DNA from: Ascaphus truei
Lineage: Eukaryota; Chordata; Amphibia; Anura; Ascaphidae
Direction: 5' to 3'
Assembly (NCBI GenBank): GCA_036426205.1
Contig: CM071574.1
Location: forward strand, 13,129,648-13,193,647
Length of the DNA stretch: 64,000 nucleotides
Position numbers and translations under genes: made by a program. Each line of letters begins with the position of its first letter. Positions within the stretch are counted from its first letter, which is position 1. This document shows, piece by piece, positions 33,541-43,825 of the stretch. The notes beneath the pieces were generated by a model. The model ran no database searches and had not been told where the DNA came from. It saw only the letters and a program-made list of their open reading frames with translations.

Positions 33541-33554
33541 GAAGCCCTGTTGAG

Positions 33555-33800
33555 GGCACAGAAGAATATACAATGCGCTATTAGAGAGGGTTGGGGTTCC
33601 TTACAATGCATCTGATCTCAGACGCACTATTAGTGAGGGTTGGGGTTCCTTACAATGCATCTGATCTCAGACACGCTATTAGAGGGGTCGGGATTCCTTG
33701 CAATGCATCTGATCTCAGACACGCTATTAGAGGGGTCGGGATTCCTTGCAATGCATCTGATCTCAGACACGCTATTAGAGAGGGTTGGGGTTCTGCAGAA
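33555..33800 (+). repeat. 50-bp minisatellite of a host repeat
   Basis: About five units of GGGTTCCTTACAATGCATCT followed by GATCTCAGACRCGCTATTAG. The same unit occurs reversed at 43.83-44.11 kb. It is part of the older repeat into which LTR-2 inserted: TTTTTCAACA..GAAGC upstream of the LTR joins GAAGCCCTGTTGAGG downstream. Confidence 0.85.
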
Positions 33801-34316
33801 TTTCACAATACTGTATAATTATAGGGTTCCTTAACCAAAGAATCTCCTTGCACAGATATGTATCTGGTGATCCCTAAGCTAAGCATTTCAGGGTTCTCAA
33901 TAGCTTTATTCATAGCACTCCCATGGATTTGCTGTGATTTGTGAAGGCAATTGAGAAGCACAATCTCAATGAAGCCACCTACAACTCAGTTCACTGGAGA
34001 ATGGATATGAAAGAAAGGTAGAAACAATCGTGTTTGTGTGATTACCGTTGGAGGCTAATGGAAACAGAAAATATGTACATTGCCATCTACTTTGCAGAAC
34101 GTTTACAGATAAACTTTATTCTCGACGAAGTAAATATGCCCCTTTCTAGACGGCTGGCTTTGTGCTTCATGACATCTAAATGAACCATTATGATTCAGCT
34201 TGCACATATCCAGTTATTAAATATAAAGAAAAATCAAAAAGGAGGAGCACAGATTTACCACAAAGAAGGGCTCTCTTTCTAAGCCTATGCTCTTGATCAA
34301 ACAAGACTCACATTTC
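33801..34316. other. Gene-free stretch
   Basis: AT-rich. No recognisable repeat or exon. Confidence 0.4.
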
Positions 34317-34319
34317 TTA

Positions 34320-34653
34320 GGCCGAGCTCATGGTGGCGGCGCGGGCGCGCATTACCGTGCGTGCCACCGTGCACACTCCTGCAGCCCCAGGGATGTGTGC
34401 ACCAGGCTGCAAGAGATTGGGGAGGCGATCGGGGGCGTGGTAAACGCGTCACGGAGCTGGTTCGTCCTCATTGGCTGAACCAGCTCACGTGACGCAACTG
34501 CAGTCCGAAATCACAGATTTAGTTGTCGGGCCAAAATGTAGCAGCGTCGACGCGCTACAGCGCCGCGGGCACTTCAGGAACTACAATAGGAAATCAGGTA
34601 AGTGTCCCGGAAGTGCGCGCGCACACAGCAACGCCGCCACCATGAGCTCTGCC
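34320..34653. mobile_element. PIF/Harbinger-like MITE, family 4, complete
   Basis: The ends GGCCGAGCTCATGGTGGCGG and its inverted copy CCGCCACCATGAGCTCTGCC are flanked by TTA on both sides (34317-34319 and 34654-34656), the PIF/Harbinger signature. The interior is CpG-rich with TCATTGGCTGAACC and CTCACGTGACGC. No transposase. Confidence 0.85.
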
Positions 34654-34656
34654 TTA

Positions 34657-35636
34657 GCCTTTGCATATGGGAATAATAGGTATAAATAGAACCACTAAAA
34701 TAATTATTTTATAATGACATTTTGTATTTCACTTTTTCCCACTTCACTGACTCCAACCTTGCTTGTTTTATTCCTACGGCTGAATCAAAAGATAAAAGCT
34801 GAATACAGCCTAATACATATTCCAAATATCATGTTTTAACTACACCACCTACACAGGATTTGTTAGAACACTTACATTAGCAAAACCCTTATAACAATTA
34901 TCCATGTCTTTTGTTACCGTATAATATAAGAGACACTTAGTGAGCTGGCCACAACACATATCAGCTTCAAACTCCTTTCTCTGAAGTGTTTGCTTTGAGC
35001 AAATTACAATATAAAGTCCACTACATGGTCGGTTTATAACAGCAAACACTATTCATGGTTGACCGAGCTGCTTCGTTTCACTTCAGAAATTACTCAGCCG
35101 TAGCAGTCATTTATTACCACCATGCATCGGTCATTATCAATTAATTAGAAAACAAAAACCCTATTTTTGAAGTATTGCACTCTTCACAGTAGAGTAGAAA
35201 TTGTGAAACTCTTAAGTAAAAACAATGATTCAGGGCAATAATTGGCAGCAATAAAATGTGCATTTAAGTATTATTTATAAATACTCTCCTGGAACCGCCA
35301 ACGTGTTATATTTAAAGGGGCATCTAAAAGTACTCAAACAGTAATTGTTCCTACTGATAACACTCTGTGGACCAGCTAATTCCTTCCATCACATGGATTA
35401 GTATTAGTCTTGCAAAATTAAATTCACGGACAAAATGCCCAGGAGTTATTAATAAATGAGAATGATGGTTGATGAAGGCTAGAACGCTGAATTTCACAGC
35501 GCTGGTTGAATTCAGTGTGAATTTAAGGTTCACTGTAAAAAAAAAAAATTCACACACATACTGTACAGGATGTGCCATACAAATAATATTTGCTCATCTT
35601 AAAATCTGCATATATTTGTGCGTTTTTATTCTATTA
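34657..35636. other. Gene-free stretch
   Basis: AT-rich. GCTGAATTTCACAGCGCTGG and GAATTCAGTGTGAATTTAAG near 35490-35530 form an imperfect palindrome. Nothing else recognised. Confidence 0.4.
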
Positions 35637-35639
35637 TAT

Positions 35640-35850
35640 TGTATGTCTTTATTTATATAGCGCCATAAATGTACATAGCGCTTCACACTAGTAAGACATG
35701 TTGTAATCATATAAATAACAAATAATATAAATAACAGGTCATGGGAATAAGTGCTTCAGACATAAAAGTAACATTAAGGAAGAGGAGTCCCTGCTCCGAG
35801 GAGCTTGCAATCTAATTGGTAGGTAGGGGAACGTATAATGACTGTAGGAG
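35640..35850 (-). repeat. Minus-strand L2-type 3' tail
   Basis: TGTCTTTATTTATATAGCGCC at the left is the inverted family end. AGGAGTCCCTGCTCCGAGGA and GCTTGCAATCTAATT at the right are the inverted GTAAGCTC..CAGGGACTCC block. Confidence 0.75.
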
Positions 35851-36059
35851 GGAATTCTTCATTTCATAATATCTAATATATTTCCAAATGTAGAGGAATA
35901 TAGGTGTACTGCTCGTATTTTTTTTTTTTTTTACAGCAAGAGAACCTGGTGGTCCCCGGGGCAGAAATGGGCTTTTCTCCGGTGGGGGGGGGGGGGGGGG
36001 GCTGTTCCTGGTTTACCAGTAAATGTAACAGCATTTCAGCCCCCTCAAGCAAAAACAAA

Positions 36060-36240
36060 ATGGTGGTTTAAATCTCGAGCCATAAAGTCCATTGGAAGCC
36101 GCAACATCCTCCACTAAGGTTTCTAGGGCACTGGAAGACTTAAAACCCTGGAAGTAAAGCGAGTACTTTAACAGGTAAGTATCTTGGGTACCAGAGGTCC
36201 CCGCGGCTGAAAATAACGCGGTTCAGCCCCGTGTACTAAC
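36060..36240. repeat. Family 3 inverted-repeat copy, degenerate
   Basis: Contains GTCCATTGGAAGCCGCAACA, CTTAAAACCCTGGAAG and AGAGGTCCCCGCGGCTGAAA with mirrored TTCAGCCCCG. A poly(T)/poly(G) stretch precedes it (35919-36000). Confidence 0.5.
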
Positions 36241-36903
36241 TGGTTCCCATCATGTAAATAAAAGGGAGTTGCTGCTTTAACATGACATTATTTTAAGATT
36301 GGAAACAACACTTTATAGTACAAGTTAACAAGCGCCATCTTATAAAAATCGCTGCAACGTTCTTTCCTAGGGTCTCCAGAGCAAGGACCTGGCAAAGGCA
36401 GTATTTATTCTAGGAGTTGTGAAATGTATTGTACTGTTCAGAGTAAGGTTTTTGGGGCACAAATGTAGAATGCTATTAAACATATGATAAGGGGGTGGAG
36501 GGGGGGAATAAGATTGGACATAAGGCTGGTAAATTCACTTATTTCCAGTTCCCATATGTTTTCTAAATTACACTACTACAGCATTAACTATTTCCTTGCC
36601 CTGACGCACATTGAACGGAGCAAATCCTGACACTCACATGACTTCCTGCCAACGGTCTAGGCCGCTATATGTATTCATATTGGGCAATGCTCTTCACACC
36701 AGTTTTCCAAAGGGTCAGAAGAGCATTGTAAAGTCAACATATGTGTAAAATGTATTATAAAATCAAAGAGAAACGGTGCAGACATTTTGCTACCATTTAT
36801 AACATCTGCACCATATATATTTACATTAGTATAATCTTAACGGTAAAGTGAGATTCAGAATAAATAACTTTAATAAAATGAGATGCAGCTGAAGATCCAA
36901 ATG
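36241..36903. other. Gene-free stretch
   Basis: AT-rich unique-looking sequence. No gene. Confidence 0.4.
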
Positions 36904-37013
36904 CCAATGAGAGGCCCCGCAGCAGGCAATGAGAGGCCCCTCACCGGGCAATGAGGCGCCCCTCACCGGGCAATGAGAGGCCCCTCACCGGCCAATGAGA
37001 GGCCCCTCACCAG
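36904..37013 (+). repeat. 21-bp minisatellite
   Basis: About five units of GGCAATGAGAGGCCCCTCACC. Each unit holds the self-complementary pair GAGGCCCCTC. Confidence 0.9.
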
Positions 37014-37419
37014 CCCACTATAGCACTTCAATCAGAAAAGTCCAGATATTAGGCATTCATGAGCATCCCTTTAATGGAAGTATACGGGGATCACAAAAAC
37101 CTTGCTTGTTTGGTTATAAATCTAGATGCATACTTAAAATATTCTAGACTTTAAATTTAGCTAATATCCAAATTAAACATGGCAGTCACTTCTCCAGATT
37201 AAGAGCCTATGTCCATTTATCAAGATATATTGGAGCTGCAATAATGTGAACACCTTGTCTAACATTTTAAATATGTGAGAAGCGTTCTGAATGTAAATTC
37301 AAAAGATTAATTTCCAAATGCCCAACTACAAATTCCACAAGGTGTGTATTATATAGTGCTTTAGTTAGGAGCTAGTTCGTGATTACAATAATAAGGTGGA
37401 TGAGTCAGTAATAAAGAAA
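37014..37419. other. Gene-free stretch
   Basis: AT-rich. No repeat or coding signal. Confidence 0.4.
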
Positions 37420-37760
37420 CTCTGTTGCCCTTATTGCACTCCCCACGCATCTCTACCCCACACACATTCTCCTTGCTCACTTCATTTAACCACTGCTCCA
37501 TATCCCACTCACACAACATCTCTCTCCCTGCTCTCCCCCCGTGCCTCTCTCACACATCTCCTGCCATGTGTCCTTCTCTGAAATATGCCCTCTCTTCTCT
37601 TCCACAGCTTTCAGACATTTAAAAACTCCCTGAAAACTCAACTTTTCACAGAAGCCTCTCTCTCATATGCCCAACATCCAATGTCCTCCACTCAGCTCAC
37701 CCAACCCGTATTTGGACCAGCTGTGCGGTTGGACCAATGTCCACGCTATGTAACACCCCA
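37420..37760 (+). pseudogene. L2-clade LINE C-terminal fragment
   Basis: A C/T-rich plus strand with TTTCAGACATTTAAAAACTC encodes FQTFKNSLKTQLFTEA, matching the F..FK.SLKT.LF end of L2/CR1 LINE polyproteins. The same style of sequence precedes the L2 tail at 63.0 kb. The fragment is short and frame-shifted. Confidence 0.6.
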
Positions 37761-37764
37761 ACAA

Positions 37765-38062
37765 GGTTGGACATCTTTTTAGAAAGATGATTACAGGGAT
37801 TATACCAAATAAGTAAGTAAAAATGGGTAGGATATTGGTCCAGAGAGAAATCTGATTGCCATTATTGGAGTCAGGAAGGAATTTATGGTTTCCCCTTAAG
37901 AGACATTATTGAGTAGTGTTTCACTGGGGTTTTTTTTTTGTTTGCCTTCCTTTGGATGAAAATACTGTAAATACAAATATAGGATAATAATCTGCCTAAA
38001 TTTAACATAGGTTGAACTCTATGGACATACGTATTTTTTTTCAACCTCATCTACTATGTAAC
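37765..38062 (+). repeat. Dispersed retroelement tail
   Basis: It ends in GGTTGAACTCTATGGACATA, T-rich sequence and CAACCTC..ACTATGTAAC. I remember this string as a very common tetrapod, especially frog, repeat end. Only one copy is present here. Confidence 0.45.
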
Positions 38063-38685
38063 CACCAACATCTTCCCGGGTACTGAAACTTTGAGATGCT
38101 CTCTCCCGCTTTATCAGGTGGAGAAGGGGCCCTCTTCTTCCCTCATAACCTGGCAAAGGTAATATCCAATGCACCTCACTGCCCTAACCACTCAATTCCG
38201 TTGGACCCTGTTTCGATGCAGCCATGCTTGGTCTGCTCGGCGAATGAGGGACAGAAAGCCCAGCATAAAAACGTACACCTGCCATGGGAAGCCCGCCAGC
38301 TCTCAACACCTGCGCACTATCTCTACGCCACCGACACGAGGGCTCAGCTCTTCCTGGAGGCAGTAAGCGAGCAGCACAATTACACCTCCGCGCCTGAAGT
38401 CCCCCATCCGTCACCACCCCCTCCTGCTCACATTGTAGTCATGAGCATGTTTCCCAGCTTGTGGATGCTGCAGCTTGTCAGAACACTAGATATTAAGTTC
38501 CAGGGACACAGTCAGATGTGGGATATCAGCTCTGACAGATTTTTTAATTCACAGACTTCAATGAAATCTTCCTGCTAAAGTGTCAGCAATTTTGCAATAT
38601 AATACTTTATTTTTATTTTTTATCTAGAACCACAAAATCTCAGATATTTGTTTGTAGAGGCTGATATACCCATGGGTGTTCCCCA
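38063..38685. other. GC-richer stretch with an unexplained 160-codon frame
   Basis: The plus-strand frame 38096-38578 is open for 160 codons. Its product has no recognisable motif, a proline-rich run and unremarkable composition. No splice or promoter context supports a gene, and it may be a decayed repeat. Confidence 0.3.
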
Positions 38686-38689
38686 CAAC

Positions 38690-38874
38690 ATTTAAATTAA
38701 ATGCAGGGGGAGCCCGCAAGGCCTCTAAGTCCCTTACCTTGTCTCCGGTGGCTTCTGGCAACTCACATGATGATGTGACATCAGAAAACGCCGGAGAAAA
38801 GGTAAGGGGTTCCATAAGCAGGAATGGAGAGCAGGCAGGGGGCGCAGACAAAAAAGTTTGCACACACCTGAGCT
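38690..38874. mobile_element. hAT-type MITE, family 2, left-truncated
   Basis: Retains the centre CATTTAAATTAAATGCAGG, GAGAGCAGGCAGGGGGCGC and the right tip AGTTTGCACACACCTG. The left arm is absent. Confidence 0.7.
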
Positions 38875-38875
38875 A

Positions 38876-38922
38876 ACCTGTTGGGGGTTCTGGAGAACTG
38901 GAGTTGGGAACCACAGTTCTAG
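38876..38922. mobile_element. Family 1 hAT MITE, single right arm
   Basis: AACCTGTTGGGGGTTCTGGAG then AACTGGAGTTGGGAACCAC is the distal arm only, directly abutting the family 2 end. Confidence 0.6.
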
Positions 38923-39033
38923 GGGACCAAAATGTCACTCTGCATGTATGAGGGTTTTACAATAATAAGGGTAAACCCAGCTTTGCTAAAGGGGGGGTTT
39001 CCAAATGTGCAGTTTCCAAAAAGTTGCCACTTA

Positions 39034-39205
39034 GGCCGAGTTTATAGTGGGGGCGATGCGACCGTGTGACGTCAGCCGTCCTACAGCGATTCCTGCACTC
39101 GGGTGTAGGAGACCAGAGATCACAACCAGGGGGGCGTGGCCATGAGCAGTTCGCCCTCATTGGCTGAACCGCCCACGTACCCCACTGGCACCCAGCTGTC
39201 ATTTA
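39034..39205. mobile_element. PIF/Harbinger-like MITE, family 4, right end eroded
   Basis: After TTA it starts GGCCGAGTTTATAGTGGGGG and holds GTTCGCCCTCATTGGCTGAA then CCGCCCACGT. The matching right terminal repeat is not recognisable. Confidence 0.6.
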
Positions 39206-39582
39206 AAAGCATTCAACCAGTGTTTTCCAAAGCTCTCCTCGTGACCCACAGCCGCACCAAATTTCTGAGACAACCAACTAACATTCTATTGGTATGCAAA
39301 TAAAAGTGCATTCAAATGGATGCAAGCGCATTGGTTATTCCCAAAACCTGGTGTAGCCTTGGGTCACGAGGAGAGGTTTGGAAAAGACACATGTAAAAAA
39401 AAAGGAGTGGCGCTAACACACCATGCGCGCATGTGTGGTCCTGCAAGTACAATGGCGTCTGCGACATCTGTTCTGTTTTGCAATCTAACTTGTTCACGGA
39501 ATTAGAGCAAGTAATATTAATATTTTACCTATTGTATACGTAAACACACAAATGAAACCTGAATATGGGTGTATATATTTTT

Positions 39583-39618
<36 letters not shown>

Positions 39619-39830
39619 CAGATAGATAAACATATATAGGGTGAGTAGCTCATAAATACATACATTATATGGCCACAAACTCAAAGCAGATATGAGGCAG
39701 TCTCCCAGTTAGATTTTCAGAGTAGAGATGAAAGAGGCCTATCTTTGCTTCTGAGAGCTCTCTGATCTATTTCTCCCTCATATCTCTCTGCCAATTACCC
39801 ATCTACACGTTCAGGTCTCTCTCCCTGCTG
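39206..39830. other. Gene-free stretch
   Basis: Contains T and (AT)n runs at 39570-39614. AGAGAGCTCTCTGATCTATT-like pyrimidine-rich sequence follows. No gene. Confidence 0.4.
39580..39614. repeat. (TA)n microsatellite
   Basis: TATATATA run following a T homopolymer. Confidence 0.9.
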
Positions 39831-39839
39831 CCCTGCTTC

Positions 39840-40035
39840 AGTGTCTCTCTGCCATGTGCCTTATGTCCTACCCCTTTCCCTGTGTCATGTCTCACTCCTG
39901 CCCTTGTCCCACCCCTTTCCCTGTGTCATGTCTCACTCCTGCCCTCGTCTCTCCCCTTTCCCTGTCATGTCTCACTCCTGCCCTGGTACCAACCCCTTTC
40001 CCTGTGTCATGTCTCACTCCTGCCCTGGTCCCAGT
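39840..40035 (+). repeat. About 43-bp minisatellite
   Basis: Four to five units of CCCTTTCCCTGTGTCATG then TCTCACTCCTGCCCT with variable linkers. All three frames stay open because unit composition lacks stops, so the overlapping frames are not genes. Confidence 0.9.
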
Positions 40036-40164
40036 GTCCCACCCCTATAACTACAGATTCAGCTCCTACCTGCCGCGGCCTCAGTATGTGTGTGCAGACA
40101 GATACTCCAATCCCCTGCACTGATTGGCTGTTATCTTTCATGTGATCCATTTCCTTCTACGCAG

Positions 40165-40182
40165 GGGCTTCTGGGAGTTGTA
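40165..40182 (-). promoter_or_regulatory. ZNF143/SBS2-like motif
   Basis: The minus strand reads ACTACAACTCCCAGAAGC, close to the ACTACAAYTCCCAGMATGC element found in many vertebrate promoters and repeats. There is no adjacent gene or CpG island, so a role is doubtful. Confidence 0.35.
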
Positions 40183-40619
40183 GTCCTGATCCTATTTCAA
40201 AGCTATAACTGATACACGCAGCAGCACCACAAATCCCACAATCCCTGATGGTGCAGCCTAAACACATTCCTCGAACTAAAATCATGTTTTATTTCTATGT
40301 GTGTTGGTGAATTGTAGCCTTTTGATTACTGCATTGACTTAGTTGTGGATCCAGATACATCTGTATAGGGTTTATGTTTTTTTCTGTCCCACGCCAATCT
40401 CCTACAGAGTCTATGAGAAGATGACGATAAACACATTGTGACTGCACAGGGCTGTTGTACTGCAGAGCAGTGGTGGTTCCTGCTTGTTGCATGCAAAACA
40501 TGCATTGATAAGCCACAAATTTACTGGATTTATTTTGTTGGTTTTGATCAGAGAGAAAAAAAAACACTTTTGGGCTTATGTACTCATTTATATTTATTTT
40601 GTCGAAAAATCAGCACTAA
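40183..40619. other. Gene-free stretch
   Basis: No recognisable gene or repeat. Confidence 0.35.
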
Positions 40620-40862
40620 AAAGTAACAGGAGAAGGAGTTTGAATCTGGTCAACCTGATCCAATTCCCAATGTCAGCTGCTTGTGAACTTGACAAGTCAC
40701 TTTATCTTCCTGTGCCTCAAGCACCAAAATGATAGAGTGTAAACTCATCTAGGCAGGGACTGTGTCTGTAATAATCCTATGTTTACCCCACTATACTGTA
40801 ATTGTGAAGTGTTCTTCCTTTGGGACACAAGCGCTATATGAAATAAAGTTATTATTGTAATA
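40620..40862 (+). mobile_element. MIR-like tRNA-derived SINE
   Basis: GTTTGAATCTGG (B-box remnant), then ATGTCAGCTGCTTGTGAAC, TGACAAGTCACTTTATCTTC and CTGTGCCTCAAGCACCAAAA, then the TGTAAACTC..GGCAGGGACTGTG tail and ATAAAGTTATTATTG. It has the same order as the copies at 10.8 kb (inverted) and 63.5 kb. Confidence 0.8.
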
Positions 40863-41366
40863 TAAACCGTTATAAAATGTGCTTTGTATATACAGTATGA
40901 AGACTTCGCAACATTTGTTTTTGAAATTACTTTTCACACATAGCGCCTAGTTGAATACCTGATTGATACAATAAAACTATACAGAATTATGTGTATTTTT
41001 ACCGTGTTAGTAAATATCAATTATTAGTGTAATTATAATAGCCATACTGTGAACATGGTACATTTTGTTAAACTTTATAACTAAAGTTGGGTCAAATAAT
41101 TTCTGGGGGGCTGATACATGGCAACTTAATTATGCACTGACACAATTAACTGTCTTCTTGGGGTGCAATTTTATCACACTTTAATGTTTTTGTGGTGCAC
41201 AGAAACATTCTTTTTTTAGCACATACCATTAACATCTGTACAGAAAAATAAGTTAATTCATTTCTGACGCTGCAAACTCATGATAAATCTTTACTTTTGA
41301 TTTTGTATTAGTGAAATGAGAGCATTTATGAGAGCATTTTCGGCCATATTTACAAAGAGGAGTAAG
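40863..41366. other. Gene-free stretch
   Basis: AT-rich, no gene. Confidence 0.4.
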
Positions 41367-41374
41367 TTATAAGG

Positions 41375-41665
41375 CAGCGGTACGCAACCTGGGGGGGCAT
41401 AAGATTTTCGTGGGGGGGTGCAGCGGTTGCAAAGGCCCTGCGCTCTTCACCAAGGCATTTAAATTAAATGCCGGGGGATCGCGTGAGGCCTCTGCAACTG
41501 AATTTACCGAGGTTCACCAGGCTTCAGATGATGCATTGACATGGCAACGTGTCACGTGATGTCACGTCACATGACCCCACTGACGCCGACAGGAAGGTAA
41601 GGGGGGCACGAGCACCGGGAGAGTGGATTCAGGGGAGCTCAGCAACAGAAGTTTGAGCACCCTTG
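41375..41665. mobile_element. hAT-type MITE, family 2, with perfect TSD
   Basis: CAGCGGTACGCAACCTGG..TTTGAGCACCCTTG, flanked by TTATAAGG on both sides (41367-41374 and 41666-41673). It contains AAGGCATTTAAATTAAATGC and CACGTGATGTCACGTCAC. Confidence 0.9.
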
Positions 41666-41854
41666 TTATAAGGCACCTTACAGCAGCAAAACATTAAAAA
41701 TCCTATATGTGGTATTTAGGATTGCCAGTTAACTTCTCCAAAAATACTGGCCACAAGGGTGAAAGGTACGAAGCGCTCGTCACTCACACACACACACATA
41801 CACCCCTCTCAGCTTTTTTTTTTAGATTTTGATAATAGGGTACATGAGCAGGGC

Positions 41855-42092
41855 ATCTCCTGGGCTGAACCGTATTGGTTTCAGCCTCGGGGACCCCCTA
41901 CTTTATGAGATACAGGCCCCGTTATGGGGTGCCGATATCCCCTGTGCTTTTAAATCTCCCACGTCACGTGACCATGGGATTTAAATCCTGCAGGGGGGTA
42001 CCGGCGCCCCATAACGGGGCCTGGAGCTCAGGAAGTAGGGGGTCCCCGAGGCTGAAACCAATGTGGTTCAGCTCAGGAGACCCTCTGCTCAT
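41855..42092. repeat. Family 3 inverted-repeat copy
   Basis: The left end contains GAACCGTATTGGTTTCAGCC and the right end CCTCTGCTC after the mirrored AGGCTGAAACCAATGTGG. CCACGTCACGTGACCATGGG lies at the centre. It is nearly symmetrical over 240 bp. Confidence 0.7.
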
Positions 42093-42194
42093 GTACACTA
42101 GTATCAAAACCCCAATAACAATTTTTAAAAAATCATTACAGCAGCAGATATCCGCTATGGTAATTAAGCAGCTTTAATAAAATTGTTATTAATA

Positions 42195-42460
42195 GTGTGC
42201 GGGAGCACGGGGCGCCCTTGAGATAAACCGCATTGATTTCAGCCTTGGGGACCCCCTGCTTTCCGAGTTACAGGTCCTGGTATGGAGTGCCGGTATCTCC
42301 TCCAGTATTTAAATCCCACGGTCACGTGACATGGACGATTTAAAAATGGCGGCGATACTGGCACCCAATGCCCCATACCGGGGGCCTGTAACTCGGGAAG
42401 CAGGGGGTCCCTGAGGCAGAAATCAAAGCAGTTCAGTTCAGGAGATCACCTGCTCCCACA
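42195..42460. repeat. Family 3 inverted-repeat copy
   Basis: ACCGCATTGATTTCAGCC at the left mirrors AGGCAGAAATCAAAGCAG at the right. CCCACGGTCACGTGACATGG and ATGGCGGCGATACTGG lie in the middle. It follows the previous copy by 100 bp. Confidence 0.7.
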
Positions 42461-42602
42461 CACTGTTAATAAAAATTATATTAAAGCAGCTTCATTACCT
42501 TAGCGGCTAATGCTGCTAATTTTGTGTTGTTTACTTGTTTATTGTTGTTTATTTGGTGATTGTTTTGATTGCATTGGATATTGTTGGTGGCTGTTTATTT
42601 TT

Positions 42603-42838
42603 TAGGTTGACCATTGACTGCCATAGTGTTAAATCATGCCCATATTATATTGGCATGATGTACCCACTGTGCCAATTGGTTTATTGGCATTTGTAATGTG
42701 TTTATTTTTCTATGTAATGTGTTTTATATTGGGCCTGTTTTTTTTTAGCTTCACCATTTATTGCTATAGTGGCAAATCATGCCCATATTATATGAGCATG
42801 ATGTACCCACTGTACCAATGAATGGGTGGAGGGTGGTT
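42603..42838 (+). repeat. 143-bp-period tandem duplication with hairpin
   Basis: AAATCATGCCCATATTATAT begins at 42631 and again at 42774, with the surrounding 70 bp conserved in both. Each unit contains CATGCC..GGCATGA or a near variant, a small hairpin. Confidence 0.75.
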
Positions 42839-43200
42839 GTATTTGCCTGGGGAAGGTGGTTAGGCTTCCTGGGGGGGTAGTGGGGGAGGGTGGGTTAACC
42901 CCTTAATTACTATAGCGGTTACTAACCGCTAAGGTGATTAAGGGGGGGTCCATTAGATTGTATTTTTTATTGTACTGTTTTTGACAATGGAGGATATGGA
43001 CGGTGATGAGGATGAGGATGGCCTTCATCGTGGCAGGCTGGCAGGGGTGAGTGCAAGTTTTATTTCCTTTATTTCTGCTGGTTAATGTTTTATTTTAAAT
43101 GGGCAAATGCACTATTATCCATATCTGGATAATAGTAATTTTGTCCATTACTGTACTGTATGTGGCAGGGGGGAGGGGGGGGTGTATTTATTTCAAAGTA
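42839..43200. other. Gene-free stretch, G-rich in part
   Basis: G runs near 42870-42890 and 43165-43182. A GATGAGGATGAGGATGG run at 43004-43020. No gene. Confidence 0.35.
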
Positions 43201-43203
43201 TTG

Positions 43204-43485
43204 GACAAAGGGACCCCAAGACACCCGCAGGGACCACCCAGGGACCCACATAGGGCCCCCGGACACCTTTGGTGACCACCTGAGGACCCCCAGACACCCG
43301 CGAGAACCACCTGGAGGCCCATGGACACCCCCGGACACCACCCGAGGACCGCCGGACACCTGTGGGATCCACCTGAGGACCACCAGACACCCACGGGGAC
43401 CACCTGGAGGCCCACAGACACCTGCGGGGACCACCCAAGGGCACCCAGACACCCTTGGGGACCACCCGGAGACCCGCGGCGGCCT
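43204..43485. repeat. 31-33 bp minisatellite
   Basis: About nine degenerate units of GGACCACCTGGAGGCCC followed by ACAGACACCTGCGGG. The proline- and glycine-rich frames on both strands are artefacts of the array. Confidence 0.9.
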
Positions 43486-43599
43486 CATGTATTAATGCTG
43501 TGCAAGAAAAAAAGAATATGCTTTTATGCATATCTCCATCTCTTTTGTGCCAGCCTTTAGCTGGGGAAAAGAAATGTTGAGCTTTTATAGTACGAATCA

Positions 43600-43825
43600 G
43601 TTATCACTGCTTTGTGAATAGCGCTTACTGGCAAAAAACGGCGTATTTGCCATTTTTTGGTCTATCGTGCGACTTTTTTTTCACTGACAGTTTTTTGCTG
43701 ATATAAAGCCATATAGCGCGATACTGCACTGTTATCACTGCTTTGTGAATCTCACAGCAGGCATTATTGCGCTATAAGGGCATTTATCGCACTTAAAACC
43801 ACTTATCACGGCTTTGTGCATAGGC
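43600..43825. repeat. MITE-like block with repeated ATCACTGCTTTGTGAAT
   Basis: TTATCACTGCTTTGTGAAT occurs twice (43601-43619 and 43732-43750) and a variant CACGGCTTTGTGCATAGG ends the block next to GCCCC. Probably two related miniature elements side by side. Confidence 0.5.

Noticed and set aside
33555..33800. CRISPR-like array
   Set aside because: Units are directly tandem with no unique spacers; the sequence context is eukaryotic.
39841..40145. Three overlapping plus-strand frames of 69-89 codons
   Set aside because: All three frames stay open over a minisatellite, which is the signature of repeat composition rather than coding.
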